Origin: an uncultured Actinomyces sp.
Lineage (GTDB): Bacteria; Actinomycetota; Actinomycetes; Actinomycetales; Actinomycetaceae
Reading direction: 5' to 3'
Length of the DNA stretch: 64,000 nucleotides
Assembly (NCBI GenBank): GCA_938041695.1
Contig: CALISI010000017.1
Coordinates: 9,497-73,496, forward strand
Shown here: positions 26,173 to 34,813 of the stretch, piece by piece
How positions within the stretch are numbered: the stretch's first letter is position 1
Layout of the letters: every line of letters starts with the position of its first letter
The notes under the pieces: model-generated
Told to the model about the DNA's origin: nothing
Databases searched by the model: none
Seen by the model: the letters and a program-made list of their open reading frames with translations, nothing else
Made by a program: the position numbers and the translations under genes

Positions 26173-27293
26173 CGCGTGCCTCGCACCGCTTCCGCTGCGG
26201 TTTCACCGAGGGATGCCAGGCGTACCTGCTTACCGAGCTCCGAGAAGCTCTCGCCACGAGGCGTGGTCCACGACACGAGAGACTCGACCGCCTCCAGACC
26301 AGTCAGCTCGCGGAGTCGTGCCTCGAACTCCACGAAGCGTTTAATGGCGGGTTCTGCGAAGCCGCGCTGCCCCGCGACGATCGGCTCCTCGAAAGCGCCA
26401 CTCATATTGATCGGCTGGTCATCACGAACCTGAACCAGAACGGCATCCGGCAGCGTGCGGTTCGCGAAAGTCGTCACCTTTCCAGTCGGCATCGAGCGCA
26501 CGAAGCTATCCACGAAGAGTTCGACGGCGCGATCCGCAACCGCATCGTCGCCCAGGTTTTCACGCAGCAGGTCGACATTGATCGTCGCGTAGCGGTACAC
26601 CGTCGCGGATGCGAACTCGATCGTGCCGATCATTCCCGCACCCTCGTCGGCCTCGTCGTTGCGCTTCTTCTCGTCGTCGACGGCCGTGTAGTAGTCGTAC
26701 TCGTGCTCGACCGCGCCGACTCCAATCGCGTGGGCGACCTGGCATGCGGCATCGACGTTCAGCGCATTCGGTTCGGCGACCATGCGACCGAACAGAGCGA
26801 TATCGATCGAGTGATCCGTATCCACAAGGCTGCGCGGCTTCAATTCCTTGAATGCTGCCGCGGGATCGTCCTCGTGAGCGACCGAAATCAGTGCGTCCGT
26901 AACATGCTCGATCTGCTTGGCCGACAGGAACACGAGGAATCCGGCTTCCTCTGGCTCCTTGTCGTTCTTATTCTTGTTCGGCTTAACAAGCTTGAAACCG
27001 ATGGCCTTCAGGCCCATCTCGGCGAGCTTGATCGATTCGGCCTCCAGGTCGGGACGCTTCTCGGTGATCGTGCGTGCGACCAGCTCAACGATCTTCTTCG
27101 TACGTACACCGTAATCTCCGTCGGCAATCTTGCCCTCGAAGTCCTGACGCGTCGCACGCTTGATGGACTGCGACGAAATGCGCATGCGCTGGACTCCACC
27201 GAAAGTCGCACTCTTGGGTGCGCCGGTGTCGTCCCTGTTCGGGTTCGAGGGAGGGAGGGTCTGCAGGACGTGGATATCAACGAAGACGGACAT
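26169..27293 (-). CDS. cas7e: Cascade backbone subunit Cas7e (CasC)
   Basis: A 374-residue I-E Cas7, six copies of which form the helical backbone of Cascade along the crRNA spacer and flip out every sixth guide base. The start is ATG 27293 (MSVFVDIHVLQTLPPSNPNR) behind AAAGGAAAG; the family always opens with this stretch, so the longer upstream frame is not translated. Other family segments are GGVQRMRISSQSIKRATR and GTIEFASATVYRYATINVDLL. A 46-bp gap separates it from cse2, the only real gap in the operon. Confidence 0.97.
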   Translation of the reverse strand: MSVFVDIHVLQTLPPSNPNRDDTGAPKSATFGGVQRMRISSQSIKRATRQDFEGKIADGDYGVRTKKIVELVARTITEKRPDLEAESIKLAEMGLKAIGFKLVKPNKNKNDKEPEEAGFLVFLSAKQIEHVTDALISVAHEDDPAAAFKELKPRSLVDTDHSIDIALFGRMVAEPNALNVDAACQVAHAIGVGAVEHEYDYYTAVDDEKKRNDEADEGAGMIGTIEFASATVYRYATINVDLLRENLGDDAVADRAVELFVDSFVRSMPTGKVTTFANRTLPDAVLVQVRDDQPINMSGAFEEPIVAGQRGFAEPAIKRFVEFEARLRELTGLEAVESLVSWTTPRGESFSELGKQVRLASLGETAAEAVRGTR

Positions 27294-27339
27294 TGTCTTT
27301 CCTTTCACAAATGAAGCGATTGATTGGAATGCCCCGACA

Positions 27340-27990
27340 TCACTCGTCGGAGGCGGGATCGGTGTGGATGGTTTCAACGGAACGAGCGAACTGCCGCCCC
27401 CAGTTGCGCATGACGGACGTGCGATGACGCGGGTCCTGCCACGTGAAGAGGTCGGCTGCCAGCTGCGCGTAATCGCAGGGAATTTCGGCGGCTTCGAGCT
27501 GAGAGATGAGCGAACGCAGATGCACGAGAAGTCCCTCAAACGTCGGCGCTTGAACGGCCGCTGAAAAACGCCGATAGATCGGAGTCTCCTCGGCACACTT
27601 GTCACCGCTCTGTCCCTGGGCAACGACTCGGATCGCGGACGCGAAGCTGCGCGGGCGCTCCGACGTGTCGTGCATGGGGCGCGTGTTTGATCCCTGGTGG
27701 AGAGCCCAGAGAGTGAGAGCCCCATGGACGGCCTTCTCGCCTCGGGTCGGCTCATCACCCAGGTAGCCCGGGCGATCATCGAGCGTCAGGTCCCACAGCT
27801 CGGGCACCGCCCCCGCCTCCCGCGAAAGCGCTCCGCGCAGCTGCGCGCGAAGGGCCCGAGCCGACGGAGTCTCCTTCCAGAGCCGATTCGCGATCAAGCC
27901 GCCGACGCGTCCGTACACTGCGCGCCGTGTCGACAAACCTTTCGCAGCGCCATCCGGAGGGGTCTCCGGAGCAGCATCATTGCTGGTCAT
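27340..27990 (-). CDS. cse2: Cascade small subunit Cse2 (CasB)
   Basis: A 216-residue helical protein of the Cse2 family. Two copies form the belly of Cascade and stabilise the R-loop. Recognised by position between cse1 and cas7, and by GALTLWALHQGSN, FASAIRVVAQ and a C-terminal FTWQDPRHRTSVMRNWGRQF, typical of CasB. Start ATG 27990 (MTSNDAAPETPP) overlaps the cse1 stop by four bases; the upstream frame belongs to the shadow of cse1. Sequence conservation in this family is low, but context makes the call firm. Confidence 0.94.
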   Translation of the reverse strand: MTSNDAAPETPPDGAAKGLSTRRAVYGRVGGLIANRLWKETPSARALRAQLRGALSREAGAVPELWDLTLDDRPGYLGDEPTRGEKAVHGALTLWALHQGSNTRPMHDTSERPRSFASAIRVVAQGQSGDKCAEETPIYRRFSAAVQAPTFEGLLVHLRSLISQLEAAEIPCDYAQLAADLFTWQDPRHRTSVMRNWGRQFARSVETIHTDPASDE

Positions 27991-29660
27991 TTCGTTCCTT
28001 CCTGATTGGTGTTGTGCACCGGGAGACGCTTGCTGAGCGCCGACCGGAAGTAGTTTTCGGCGATACCAACGTTCATGTATCCCCTGCTGGTATTCCGGCC
28101 GATGATTGCCGACGACGAGGCGCCCCTGACGAGTTCGGTCTGGATGTCCGTCGCGTGCTGACGCAACGTACGCTCCCACCGCCGCCCGGCATCTCGCGCG
28201 CTTTCGCGCCCATCGACCTGGGTCAGCCAAGCCCTGAAATCGCTGTCGACTGCGGAGAAGAAGAGCTCCTTAGCGCGGTCTCGAGCACCATCACCGGCAC
28301 CGTCTCCGCTCTCGCCGGCGCCACGCGCGAGGTTCGCCGCAAGAGTTCCCACATCCCTGGCGACCTCTTCTGTCAGGCGAACCTGTCGGTCGATCTCGGC
28401 AGACAGATCCTCGCGTTCGACTCGCATGACGGCAACCGACAACGTCAGCTCGTCCGAGTAGATATCCTCGAACGTTGATTCCTGCGGACCGTAGGTGACG
28501 CCAACAGCCTGAATCCGCATCACCTTGGGATAGGTGGTCTGGATCGAGGCATTGTCGAGCTGGTAGTGGAAGGACAGCGTCGCGGAGGGGAGGAACTCCT
28601 GCTTGGGCTGTTTGTCCACACCTTGCACGGTTGTCACGGTGGGCAGGGTGCCGGGAAGGTTACGCCAGAGCGCGCGGCCCGCCTCGAATTTACGAGGCAT
28701 GTAGACGTCGGTCTTAAACTTCTTGGATTGCGGGGTTGAGTACCTCCACAGGCTCTGAGGCTCATAGAGACGCATTTCCTGCGGGGCGAGTTTGTCGCCC
28801 TGCGCCAAGACAACGCCCGTCACGCCGGACGAGTCGCCAACCAGCCTGACGCGACGGGAGTGCCAGGTGAGAAGTCGAGGGATGCTCAGCTCCCTGGGAG
28901 TACCTGCGGGGTCGAGGAGGGAGTAGTCGCCACGAACCGAGCTTTCCGGTTCGGAAGCCTCCCAGCTGCACACTCCCCATTCGGTCGAACTATCAACGCC
29001 GCGCAACGCGGCCGTGGACGCGGGGATCAGGTTCAGGACGAGCGTCTCGTCAAGGTCCTGGCCCTTGAGCCAGACGAGTCCGAGGTGTCCGCACCAAGCC
29101 GGGCCAATGGGATAGCCTTTTCCGCCCTTGACCTGGGAATCACCGACTGCTCCTGAACGGATGCCCGAGGGGTCGTACGCCTGCGCGTGAACGAGCCAGC
29201 GTGCAGCGTCTGATGGAGAAAGCTGTGCTACCCCAGAACCTTGTCGCGTCGAGAAAAGTCGTTTCTCCTCTTTCGGCACACAAGCTACAACTGCATCTAG
29301 CGTTTTTTCTTCATCTTTCTCCGTACGCAAATCCGCCACCTGCATGAACGGGAAGTGACCCCCGAACAGGTAAAAACGATCCCGCCACCGTTCGAGGTAC
29401 TCGATCATCTGCTCTGTTGGAGCTCCGTCCTCCCACTGCCTGACCCAGTCGCGCGTATCGTGCGGTGTGGCCACTCGATACGCGATTGCCAGGAGCAATC
29501 GCTGAATTGCGATGCTCTGCGTGGGTAGCTCGCACGCTAGGTCCGCGATGTCGGTCGTGCGCCGGAGTAGCTCCAGCAGGCCGACATCAGCGATGGTCCC
29601 ATCGACGAGCCGTACGGGTATCCACGGCTCGTCGAGTAGGTTGTACTCAGGGTTCTTCAT
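27987..29660 (-). CDS. cse1: Cascade large subunit Cse1 (CasA)
   Basis: A 557-residue I-E large subunit, which reads the PAM and recruits Cas3. The N-terminal signature NLLDEPWIPVRLVDG is unmistakable; FGGHFPFMQV and the C-terminal four-helix region follow. Start ATG 29660 overlaps the cas3 stop by four bases, preceded by a GGTG-rich weak site; the in-frame extension upstream lies within cas3 and was rejected. Length is normal for the family (about 500 to 560). Confidence 0.96.
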   Translation of the reverse strand: MKNPEYNLLDEPWIPVRLVDGTIADVGLLELLRRTTDIADLACELPTQSIAIQRLLLAIAYRVATPHDTRDWVRQWEDGAPTEQMIEYLERWRDRFYLFGGHFPFMQVADLRTEKDEEKTLDAVVACVPKEEKRLFSTRQGSGVAQLSPSDAARWLVHAQAYDPSGIRSGAVGDSQVKGGKGYPIGPAWCGHLGLVWLKGQDLDETLVLNLIPASTAALRGVDSSTEWGVCSWEASEPESSVRGDYSLLDPAGTPRELSIPRLLTWHSRRVRLVGDSSGVTGVVLAQGDKLAPQEMRLYEPQSLWRYSTPQSKKFKTDVYMPRKFEAGRALWRNLPGTLPTVTTVQGVDKQPKQEFLPSATLSFHYQLDNASIQTTYPKVMRIQAVGVTYGPQESTFEDIYSDELTLSVAVMRVEREDLSAEIDRQVRLTEEVARDVGTLAANLARGAGESGDGAGDGARDRAKELFFSAVDSDFRAWLTQVDGRESARDAGRRWERTLRQHATDIQTELVRGASSSAIIGRNTSRGYMNVGIAENYFRSALSKRLPVHNTNQEGTK

Positions 29661-32650
29661 TGACCCTGCACCTCCATTCCTCTTTCTGTGGAGTATGTGA
29701 ATGTGTGTCCGCACAGGTCGCGCGTGAGGCGCTCCCCGTCGGGAGTTTTGTACATCGCGAGGATCAGTTCTCCCGCCAGGAACGGGTGCTCGCGACACAC
29801 CCATTCCGTCGTGATGGGATCATCCCAGATGGCACCTGCAACTGCGTCCACCGCCTCGTCGATGCTCTGCCCGCGAGCGCGCAACGCCCACGGCGGCAGG
29901 GAGACGCTCCACGAGCAGATGTCACCGATACGCCCTCGAGCGTTGTATTCACCGACTGCGAGAGGCGTGTCGTCTTCTGGCGCCCCGCTGATAGGCGGAG
30001 CCACTGGTACGTTGCCCAGCTCGGGGTCGAGGGCGACGATGAGGACGGGGATCTGGTCTTCTCCATCGCGCACGGCAGCGCGGGCCACTGCGACTCCCGG
30101 CCCCTTTGATTCGTCACCGGTCGCGGCATTGCCGAGGAATTTCTCTTCGAGTTCGAGGGCCTGCCACGAGGGCGTATTTGCTTCGCCGAGGCACCAGGTT
30201 GTCGCTTTCGCTTGTGCTTGGGCGCGTGCTTTGTCTCGCTTTTCCAATGCAGCATGAAAGGCCTCGTGCCACTGCGCGGGACCGACCGGCACATCATCGG
30301 CATACGCCAGAGTCGTCAATTCCGCGTAGTCCAGCGGTTCACGGACGAGTATTTCGCTGCGATCAGCGACAATCCCCAGGGTCCGCAGGACGGAGTAGCG
30401 CGCGTACACGTAGTCGGTTCCGCGTGAGTACGCCCAGGGAACGGTATTCGTATCCTCGACGATCACGAGGCACCTAGCGTCGCGCAGGCCGCGTGGGCGT
30501 TCGGCTCTGTCGTGGCGATGGAGTCGCCCAATACGCTGCAGCACAAGGTCCATGGGCGCGGGGTCTGTGAGCATGAGGTCGAAGTCAACGTCGAGGCTTT
30601 GCTCAATCACCTGGGTTGCGACGACGACGTGTCTGAAGGGACGCTGCTGACTATCTTTCCCGAAAAGTTCGAGCATCCGGCGGTCACGAGCCGCCCGTTC
30701 GGCGGCTAGGAAACGCGAGTGCAGCAGTGTCGACTGCTCATGGCCAAAAACGGATCTCACGGCCTCGTATGTTTCCTGGGCCTCGCGGACCGTATTGCGG
30801 ATGACGACTGCGCATCCACCGTCGGCGAGCTCGCGGTCCAGAAGCTCCGCGAGTTCCTGCGGCGAGCCGATCGAGGTCGGGATGATCCGTTTGGGGACCT
30901 CAGCCTCGCCGGCGATTTCATGAACGCGCACACCTGTGGAGGACACCGTCGAAATTGCCGGATAGCCGATCATTCCATCGACCGACTCAGCACTCACGCC
31001 CGACGAACCACGGCCTCGACGATAAGCGTTCAGGAGAGCGAGACGTCTCGCGGGCGGCAGGGTCGCCGACAGCAGCACAACGGGGATCCCGTACATGCCA
31101 AGCCACGTGAGCGCGGCCTCCAGGTACGTCTCCATGTATTCGTCGGCGGCGTGCACTTCGTCGATGACGACGACCTTGCCCATGAGCCCGAGGTGACGCA
31201 CCAGCACGTGGCGCGACTTCAGGGCTGCGAGCAGCACCTGGTCGATTGTGCCGACCACAACCGGCGACAGGGTCGATCGCCAGCGCTGGCCCATCCACCG
31301 GCTCGCGTGAAGGCCGAGATCCTCCTCGTCGTCATGCACTTCGAGAGGGCTCTTGCCACGCTCGAAGAGCTTCGCGAAGGACTCGTTGAGGCTGTTTTTC
31401 CCGTGCGCGAGCTGGATGCCGAGCTTCTGCGGTTCATCGCCCAGAATGCTTGTGAGCCACGCGGTGACGCGCTCGAACATCGCGTTGGTCGTGGCTTGAG
31501 TGGGCAGCGCGACAAACACTCCCTGTAGCCCCCGAGCGCGCATCAGCACCTCTGCGGCCGCGAAGGCCAGCTCGGTCTTCCCGGACCCCGGCGGCGCCTC
31601 GACGATCATGAGGTCCGGATCTTCGCGCGTCGCAATCTCGACGGCGGCACGCTGGGCCTCGGTCGGACGGTACGAGGCCGGCCACCCATAACGGTGACGG
31701 TAGAAGTCTGCGGCCTCACCGGTGTGAGTTGCCGGAATGCGCAGAGGGGAGGGGAAGGCCGCTCGCTTCCAAGCACGCCCGACGCGATCGCGCTGCTGGT
31801 CCGCGGTGAGCTCGGTGTACCCCTCAATCGACAGCTTTCCAGCCTCATCGACCGGTCGGGGCCGAAGCGGGAAGTAATCCTCGTTGGAAGCGAGCCAGTC
31901 TGCGATCACGAGGGCAGAGGCGTAGGCGGAGGCCACCGCAATGGGCAGCTCGAGCAGGGCGGTGCCAGGCGCAATGAGCGGGAAACCGCTACGCGCCGCC
32001 ATCCATCGCAGAATTTCCGAGCGCGCCTGACCCCAACGGGGATCATCCTCGCGCGACCCTTCTTGTGTCCTATACTGCTGTCGTGCGACGTACACGGCAC
32101 CCGCGTCCGGGTATCGACCATGGTGGACACCGACGAGAATGGCCCACTGGAGAGCACGGGATCCATCACCGCCACCCGCAGCTATTTCCTCCTGTAGCGC
32201 GAACTGACTGACGAGGCCATGGGGAAGGAACGCACGTTCAGCGTAATCGGCTTTGCGCATGACGACCAGCCCCTCGCTGCGGATCAGCTGAGCCAGATCT
32301 TGACGCTGACACGCGAACTGAGGACTCACTTTACCCGCGTCGTGCACCCCTGCGAGGAACACAAACGAGGCCCGCGCCTTGGCGCGATCTCCTCCCCAGA
32401 CCGAGGCCATGAGCCTGCGATGATGCTCGCTCAGGTAGTCGTCGAAGAGGAGCCCCGCAACGTCAGCAGCATCCATCAGGTGCTGGACGACGGAGAGCCA
32501 GCAGCCGGAGTCTCCGCTCTTCGCCCAGAAGCTCCTGGCCAATGCGGAGAGATCAGCAGCGCCAAGGCCGGGCTGGGCCGCAGGGAAAACCGGGGGTTCC
32601 GCAGTTGCTGGCATCCTCAGCGAAACTCTCTGCTTGTCTTTTCGGGCCAT
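29657..32650 (-). CDS. cas3: CRISPR nuclease-helicase Cas3, type I
   Basis: A 997-residue Cas3 that degrades target DNA recruited by Cascade. The N-terminal HD nuclease has H57 (QHLMDAAD) and H103-D104 (GVHDAGK) among its metal ligands. The SF2 helicase has Walker A PGSGKT near residue 352, DEVH near residue 495, motif III SATLP and motif VI region QRIGRLHRHDRA. Start chosen at ATG 32650 (MARKDKQRV) behind AAGGAAGAGG; a GTG 36 bp upstream is possible and would add 12 residues. It is the first gene of an eight-gene operon whose promoter is at 32785-32813 and therefore has a 5' leader of about 130 bases. Confidence 0.97.
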   Translation of the reverse strand: MARKDKQRVSLRMPATAEPPVFPAAQPGLGAADLSALARSFWAKSGDSGCWLSVVQHLMDAADVAGLLFDDYLSEHHRRLMASVWGGDRAKARASFVFLAGVHDAGKVSPQFACQRQDLAQLIRSEGLVVMRKADYAERAFLPHGLVSQFALQEEIAAGGGDGSRALQWAILVGVHHGRYPDAGAVYVARQQYRTQEGSREDDPRWGQARSEILRWMAARSGFPLIAPGTALLELPIAVASAYASALVIADWLASNEDYFPLRPRPVDEAGKLSIEGYTELTADQQRDRVGRAWKRAAFPSPLRIPATHTGEAADFYRHRYGWPASYRPTEAQRAAVEIATREDPDLMIVEAPPGSGKTELAFAAAEVLMRARGLQGVFVALPTQATTNAMFERVTAWLTSILGDEPQKLGIQLAHGKNSLNESFAKLFERGKSPLEVHDDEEDLGLHASRWMGQRWRSTLSPVVVGTIDQVLLAALKSRHVLVRHLGLMGKVVVIDEVHAADEYMETYLEAALTWLGMYGIPVVLLSATLPPARRLALLNAYRRGRGSSGVSAESVDGMIGYPAISTVSSTGVRVHEIAGEAEVPKRIIPTSIGSPQELAELLDRELADGGCAVVIRNTVREAQETYEAVRSVFGHEQSTLLHSRFLAAERAARDRRMLELFGKDSQQRPFRHVVVATQVIEQSLDVDFDLMLTDPAPMDLVLQRIGRLHRHDRAERPRGLRDARCLVIVEDTNTVPWAYSRGTDYVYARYSVLRTLGIVADRSEILVREPLDYAELTTLAYADDVPVGPAQWHEAFHAALEKRDKARAQAQAKATTWCLGEANTPSWQALELEEKFLGNAATGDESKGPGVAVARAAVRDGEDQIPVLIVALDPELGNVPVAPPISGAPEDDTPLAVGEYNARGRIGDICSWSVSLPPWALRARGQSIDEAVDAVAGAIWDDPITTEWVCREHPFLAGELILAMYKTPDGERLTRDLCGHTFTYSTERGMEVQGQ

Positions 32651-32737
32651 TTCCTCTTCCTTGAGTCGAAACCATCCTCTGAGCACGGCATGCGCGCTAG
32701 CATGAACTCATGCGGTTACTCTGAAAATGTTGAGCCC

Positions 32738-32779
32738 GACAGCACCGACGGAGCTGTCATCACCCCCTCGGAGGTGATG
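32738..32779 (-). promoter_or_regulatory. Two hairpins in the cas operon 5' leader
   Basis: CATCACC with GGTGATG (32758-32779) and ACAGC with GCTGT (32739-32757) form adjacent stems downstream of the predicted transcription start and about 100 bases before the cas3 start codon. They may influence mRNA stability or translation; no known riboswitch is recognised. Confidence 0.4.
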
Positions 32780-32784
32780 CAGTA

Positions 32785-32813
32785 ACCATAACAGAAGAAT
32801 TTTTCTAATGCAA
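32785..32813 (-). promoter_or_regulatory. cas operon promoter
   Basis: On the minus strand, -35 TTGCAT (32813-32808), exactly 17 bp, then TATGGT (32790-32785), which is preceded by TGT, making an extended -10. No better promoter is visible between 32651 and 32860. Transcription should start near 32778. Confidence 0.75.
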
Positions 32814-32821
32814 TACACGTT
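32805..32821 (-). other. Predicted Cascade target over the cas3 -35 box
   Basis: On the minus strand AAC is followed by GTGTATTGCATTAG (32818-32805), which contains the -35 TTGCAT. It matches the guide of the mini-CRISPR at 32864-32936 in 12 of 14 positions, with differences at guide positions 6 and 12 only. AAC sits in the PAM position. Confidence 0.7.
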
Positions 32822-32863
32822 CCCGATATTGCAGGATAGATTTCATTCACTCGCCCTCAGAGA

Positions 32864-32936
32864 GAAAAATCCCCGCTTTCGCGGGGAATACGTCCTCCTG
32901 ATGCACTACACGGGATCATCCCCTGCCGGGGAACAC
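32864..32936 (-). ncRNA. CreR-like cas-regulating mini-CRISPR (two degenerate repeats and a 21-nt guide)
   Basis: Read on the minus strand, a degenerate repeat at 32936-32913 (hairpin CCCC..GGGG with a loop four bases shorter, then handle ATGATCC+C against ATGAGCC+C in the array) is followed by a 21-nt spacer-like segment (32912-32892) and a second degenerate repeat at 32891-32864 (21 of 28 identical; stem CCCCGC-GAAA-GCGGGG). The second ends in ATTTTTC, so it can also serve as an intrinsic terminator. The guide matches the cas3 promoter (32805-32818). Its own promoter may be the extended -10 TGATACGTT at 32984-32976, though no good -35 is seen. By analogy with CreR RNAs, Cascade loaded with this partial guide would block the cas promoter without cleavage. 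Sequence relations are directly visible; function is inference. Confidence 0.7.
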
Positions 32937-33044
32937 CGCGACCGTGGTCGCATCGAGCGCTCGCAGGACCTCACAAACGTATCACCCCACCCACTTCCGC
33001 GTGCCATGGCGACACAAGTGGCACGATCCTGAAACAATGGGGGC

Positions 33045-34721
33045 ATGTCGAATGACCCGCGTGAAAACCTGCACGGTTCGGATGGCCAGGAGCTGGCCGA
33101 CGTGACGGCCGCCGCCGAGCAAGCTGGCGAGCAAGCCGCCATGCACATGACTACCTCGCAGACACCCGCCCAGTCGATGGCGGACGCGCTCGCCGAGATG
33201 TCCACCCCGTCGTTCGAGGAGACACTCAGCGCCCTCGACGAGGTCGGCGCACCCTCCGAGCAGGAAGCAGCGGCCACCCTCGCCGAGGACGGCGCACTGG
33301 ACCCGCAGGAAACCCTCGTGTCCGACGCCCCCACCCTCCCGACCGGCACGGCCGAGGCAACCCCCGCCTCGTTCACCACCAACGCACCCCACCAGGCCGA
33401 GCCCGAGCAGGCCGCCCAGGAGCTCACGCCCACCAACAGCGCCAACAGCGCGGCAACGAACACCAACACCACCCACAACGACACCGGCAACGACCTCGTC
33501 ATCGCGGCCCCCGTGCACCTGCCGCCCGCCGAGCCTCGCCCCTGGTACCGCTCGCGCCGTTCCTTCTGCGCGAAGGGCCGCGGCGGCCGCGTCCAGGTCG
33601 CCGGCCTGGGCCTGACCTACACGGACCATGTGACCGGCGCGGTCCTCCTCGCCAATATCGACCTGGGCTTCCGCGCGCGCTCGCTCAGCGCGATCCTGGA
33701 CCCGACGGGCCGCCGAGCCCGCGCCCTCTTCCTGATCCTCGCAGGCCTCGAGGAGCCGCAGGCCGGCCGCATCGTGGCCGCGCCTTCGCGCTCGCTGGCG
33801 GCACGCCTCGCGGGCCGCATCGGATCGGTCGCGCTGATCCGCGCGGACTCCCCGCTCGACGAATCCCTGACGATCCGCCAGAACATCCTGGCCCCCCTGT
33901 CCGCGACGGGTTCCGTCGCCGACTGGGATAACCTCGTGGGTGCCCTGCAGATCACGGGCCTGGCCCAGCGCGTCGAACTCCACCCCTCCGAGCTTTCCGA
34001 GTGGGAGCGCTTCAAGGCCCTCATCGCCCGCGCGATCGTCTCCGGCGCGGAGGTCTTCCTCGTCGAAGACCCGATCACCTTGCCCCCCGCCGCCCGCACG
34101 GAACTCGGCCCCCTCCTGCGCGCCCTTGCGGACGCAGGCTGCGCGGTCGTCCTAGCAACCCCGAACCCCGAGGTCGCCGCCTCCTCCGACCGCGCGATCC
34201 TGCTGACGAACGGCCGCGTTGCCCTCGACGCGCCCGGCCCCTCCGTCGCGCTCATCAACGCTTCCTTGGAGGCCAACCCCGAGGACCCGAAGGCCCTCCT
34301 CGGCCCGATCCCCTCGGCGCTGCCCTCCTCCTTCGACGAGGTCATCTCCCCCACCGGGTCCTCCTCGGCCCCCGCGTGGCACCCGCTGGGCACCGACGAG
34401 GCCGGGGCACAGAGCGCGAACGCGCAGCAGGCTTCCGCACCCGAGGAAACCCCCACGACTGGGACGGCCGACCCCGCCGAGGCTGCCCTCGACGCGGCGA
34501 CCACGCGCGTGGCAGCAGCGCCCGCCCAAGCGACCCAGGCAAGCCAGGCAACGCAGGTGCCCCAGGCCTCGTCCGAGCCACGCACCGAGACCGCGATGCG
34601 AGGCATTCCCGTCGTCGACACCGCGGACCCGGCCATGGCCGAGCCCGAGGTCTCCGACCTGGTCGTGCGCGCCCGCAAGATCCTCTCCGATCTGCCCGGT
34701 TCAATCGCCCCGCAGGAGTAA
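33045..34721 (+). CDS. Degenerate ABC-type ATPase domain protein with disordered flanks
   Basis: A 558-residue protein with an acidic, Ala/Thr/Glu-rich N-terminal 165 residues, a central domain (about 175 to 400) and another low-complexity C-terminal part. The central domain follows the order of an ABC ATPase: VQVAGLGLTYTDHVTGAVLLANI, then DPTGRRARAL where Walker A should be, then LSEWERFKALIARAI in place of LSGGQ-RvaiAralv, then VFLVEDPI at Walker B, and VVLATPN near the switch histidine. The P-loop glycine-lysine is missing, so ATP hydrolysis is unlikely. No signal peptide. It lies divergent to the cas operon and upstream of two membrane/envelope genes (34814, 35260) that may share its transcript. 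A dispersed-motif copy (34395-34408) encodes DEAGA in the C-terminal linker. Function unknown. Confidence 0.75.
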   Translation: MSNDPRENLHGSDGQELADVTAAAEQAGEQAAMHMTTSQTPAQSMADALAEMSTPSFEETLSALDEVGAPSEQEAAATLAEDGALDPQETLVSDAPTLPTGTAEATPASFTTNAPHQAEPEQAAQELTPTNSANSAATNTNTTHNDTGNDLVIAAPVHLPPAEPRPWYRSRRSFCAKGRGGRVQVAGLGLTYTDHVTGAVLLANIDLGFRARSLSAILDPTGRRARALFLILAGLEEPQAGRIVAAPSRSLAARLAGRIGSVALIRADSPLDESLTIRQNILAPLSATGSVADWDNLVGALQITGLAQRVELHPSELSEWERFKALIARAIVSGAEVFLVEDPITLPPAARTELGPLLRALADAGCAVVLATPNPEVAASSDRAILLTNGRVALDAPGPSVALINASLEANPEDPKALLGPIPSALPSSFDEVISPTGSSSAPAWHPLGTDEAGAQSANAQQASAPEETPTTGTADPAEAALDAATTRVAAAPAQATQASQATQVPQASSEPRTETAMRGIPVVDTADPAMAEPEVSDLVVRARKILSDLPGSIAPQE

Positions 34722-34813
34722 CGGACCGGTCACTGCGAGCCGACCTCCTTCATGAGAGACTAGGCGTATCAGGCGAGGCACCGCCTCGCTCACCCGCACG
34801 CGCAGGAGCACCC

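Noticed and set aside
32864..32891. Simple terminator of an upstream gene as the full explanation of the hairpin
   Set aside because: The gene on that side is transcribed the other way, and the hairpin shares handle and stem sequence with the array repeat; a second repeat-like copy and a promoter-matching guide lie next to it.
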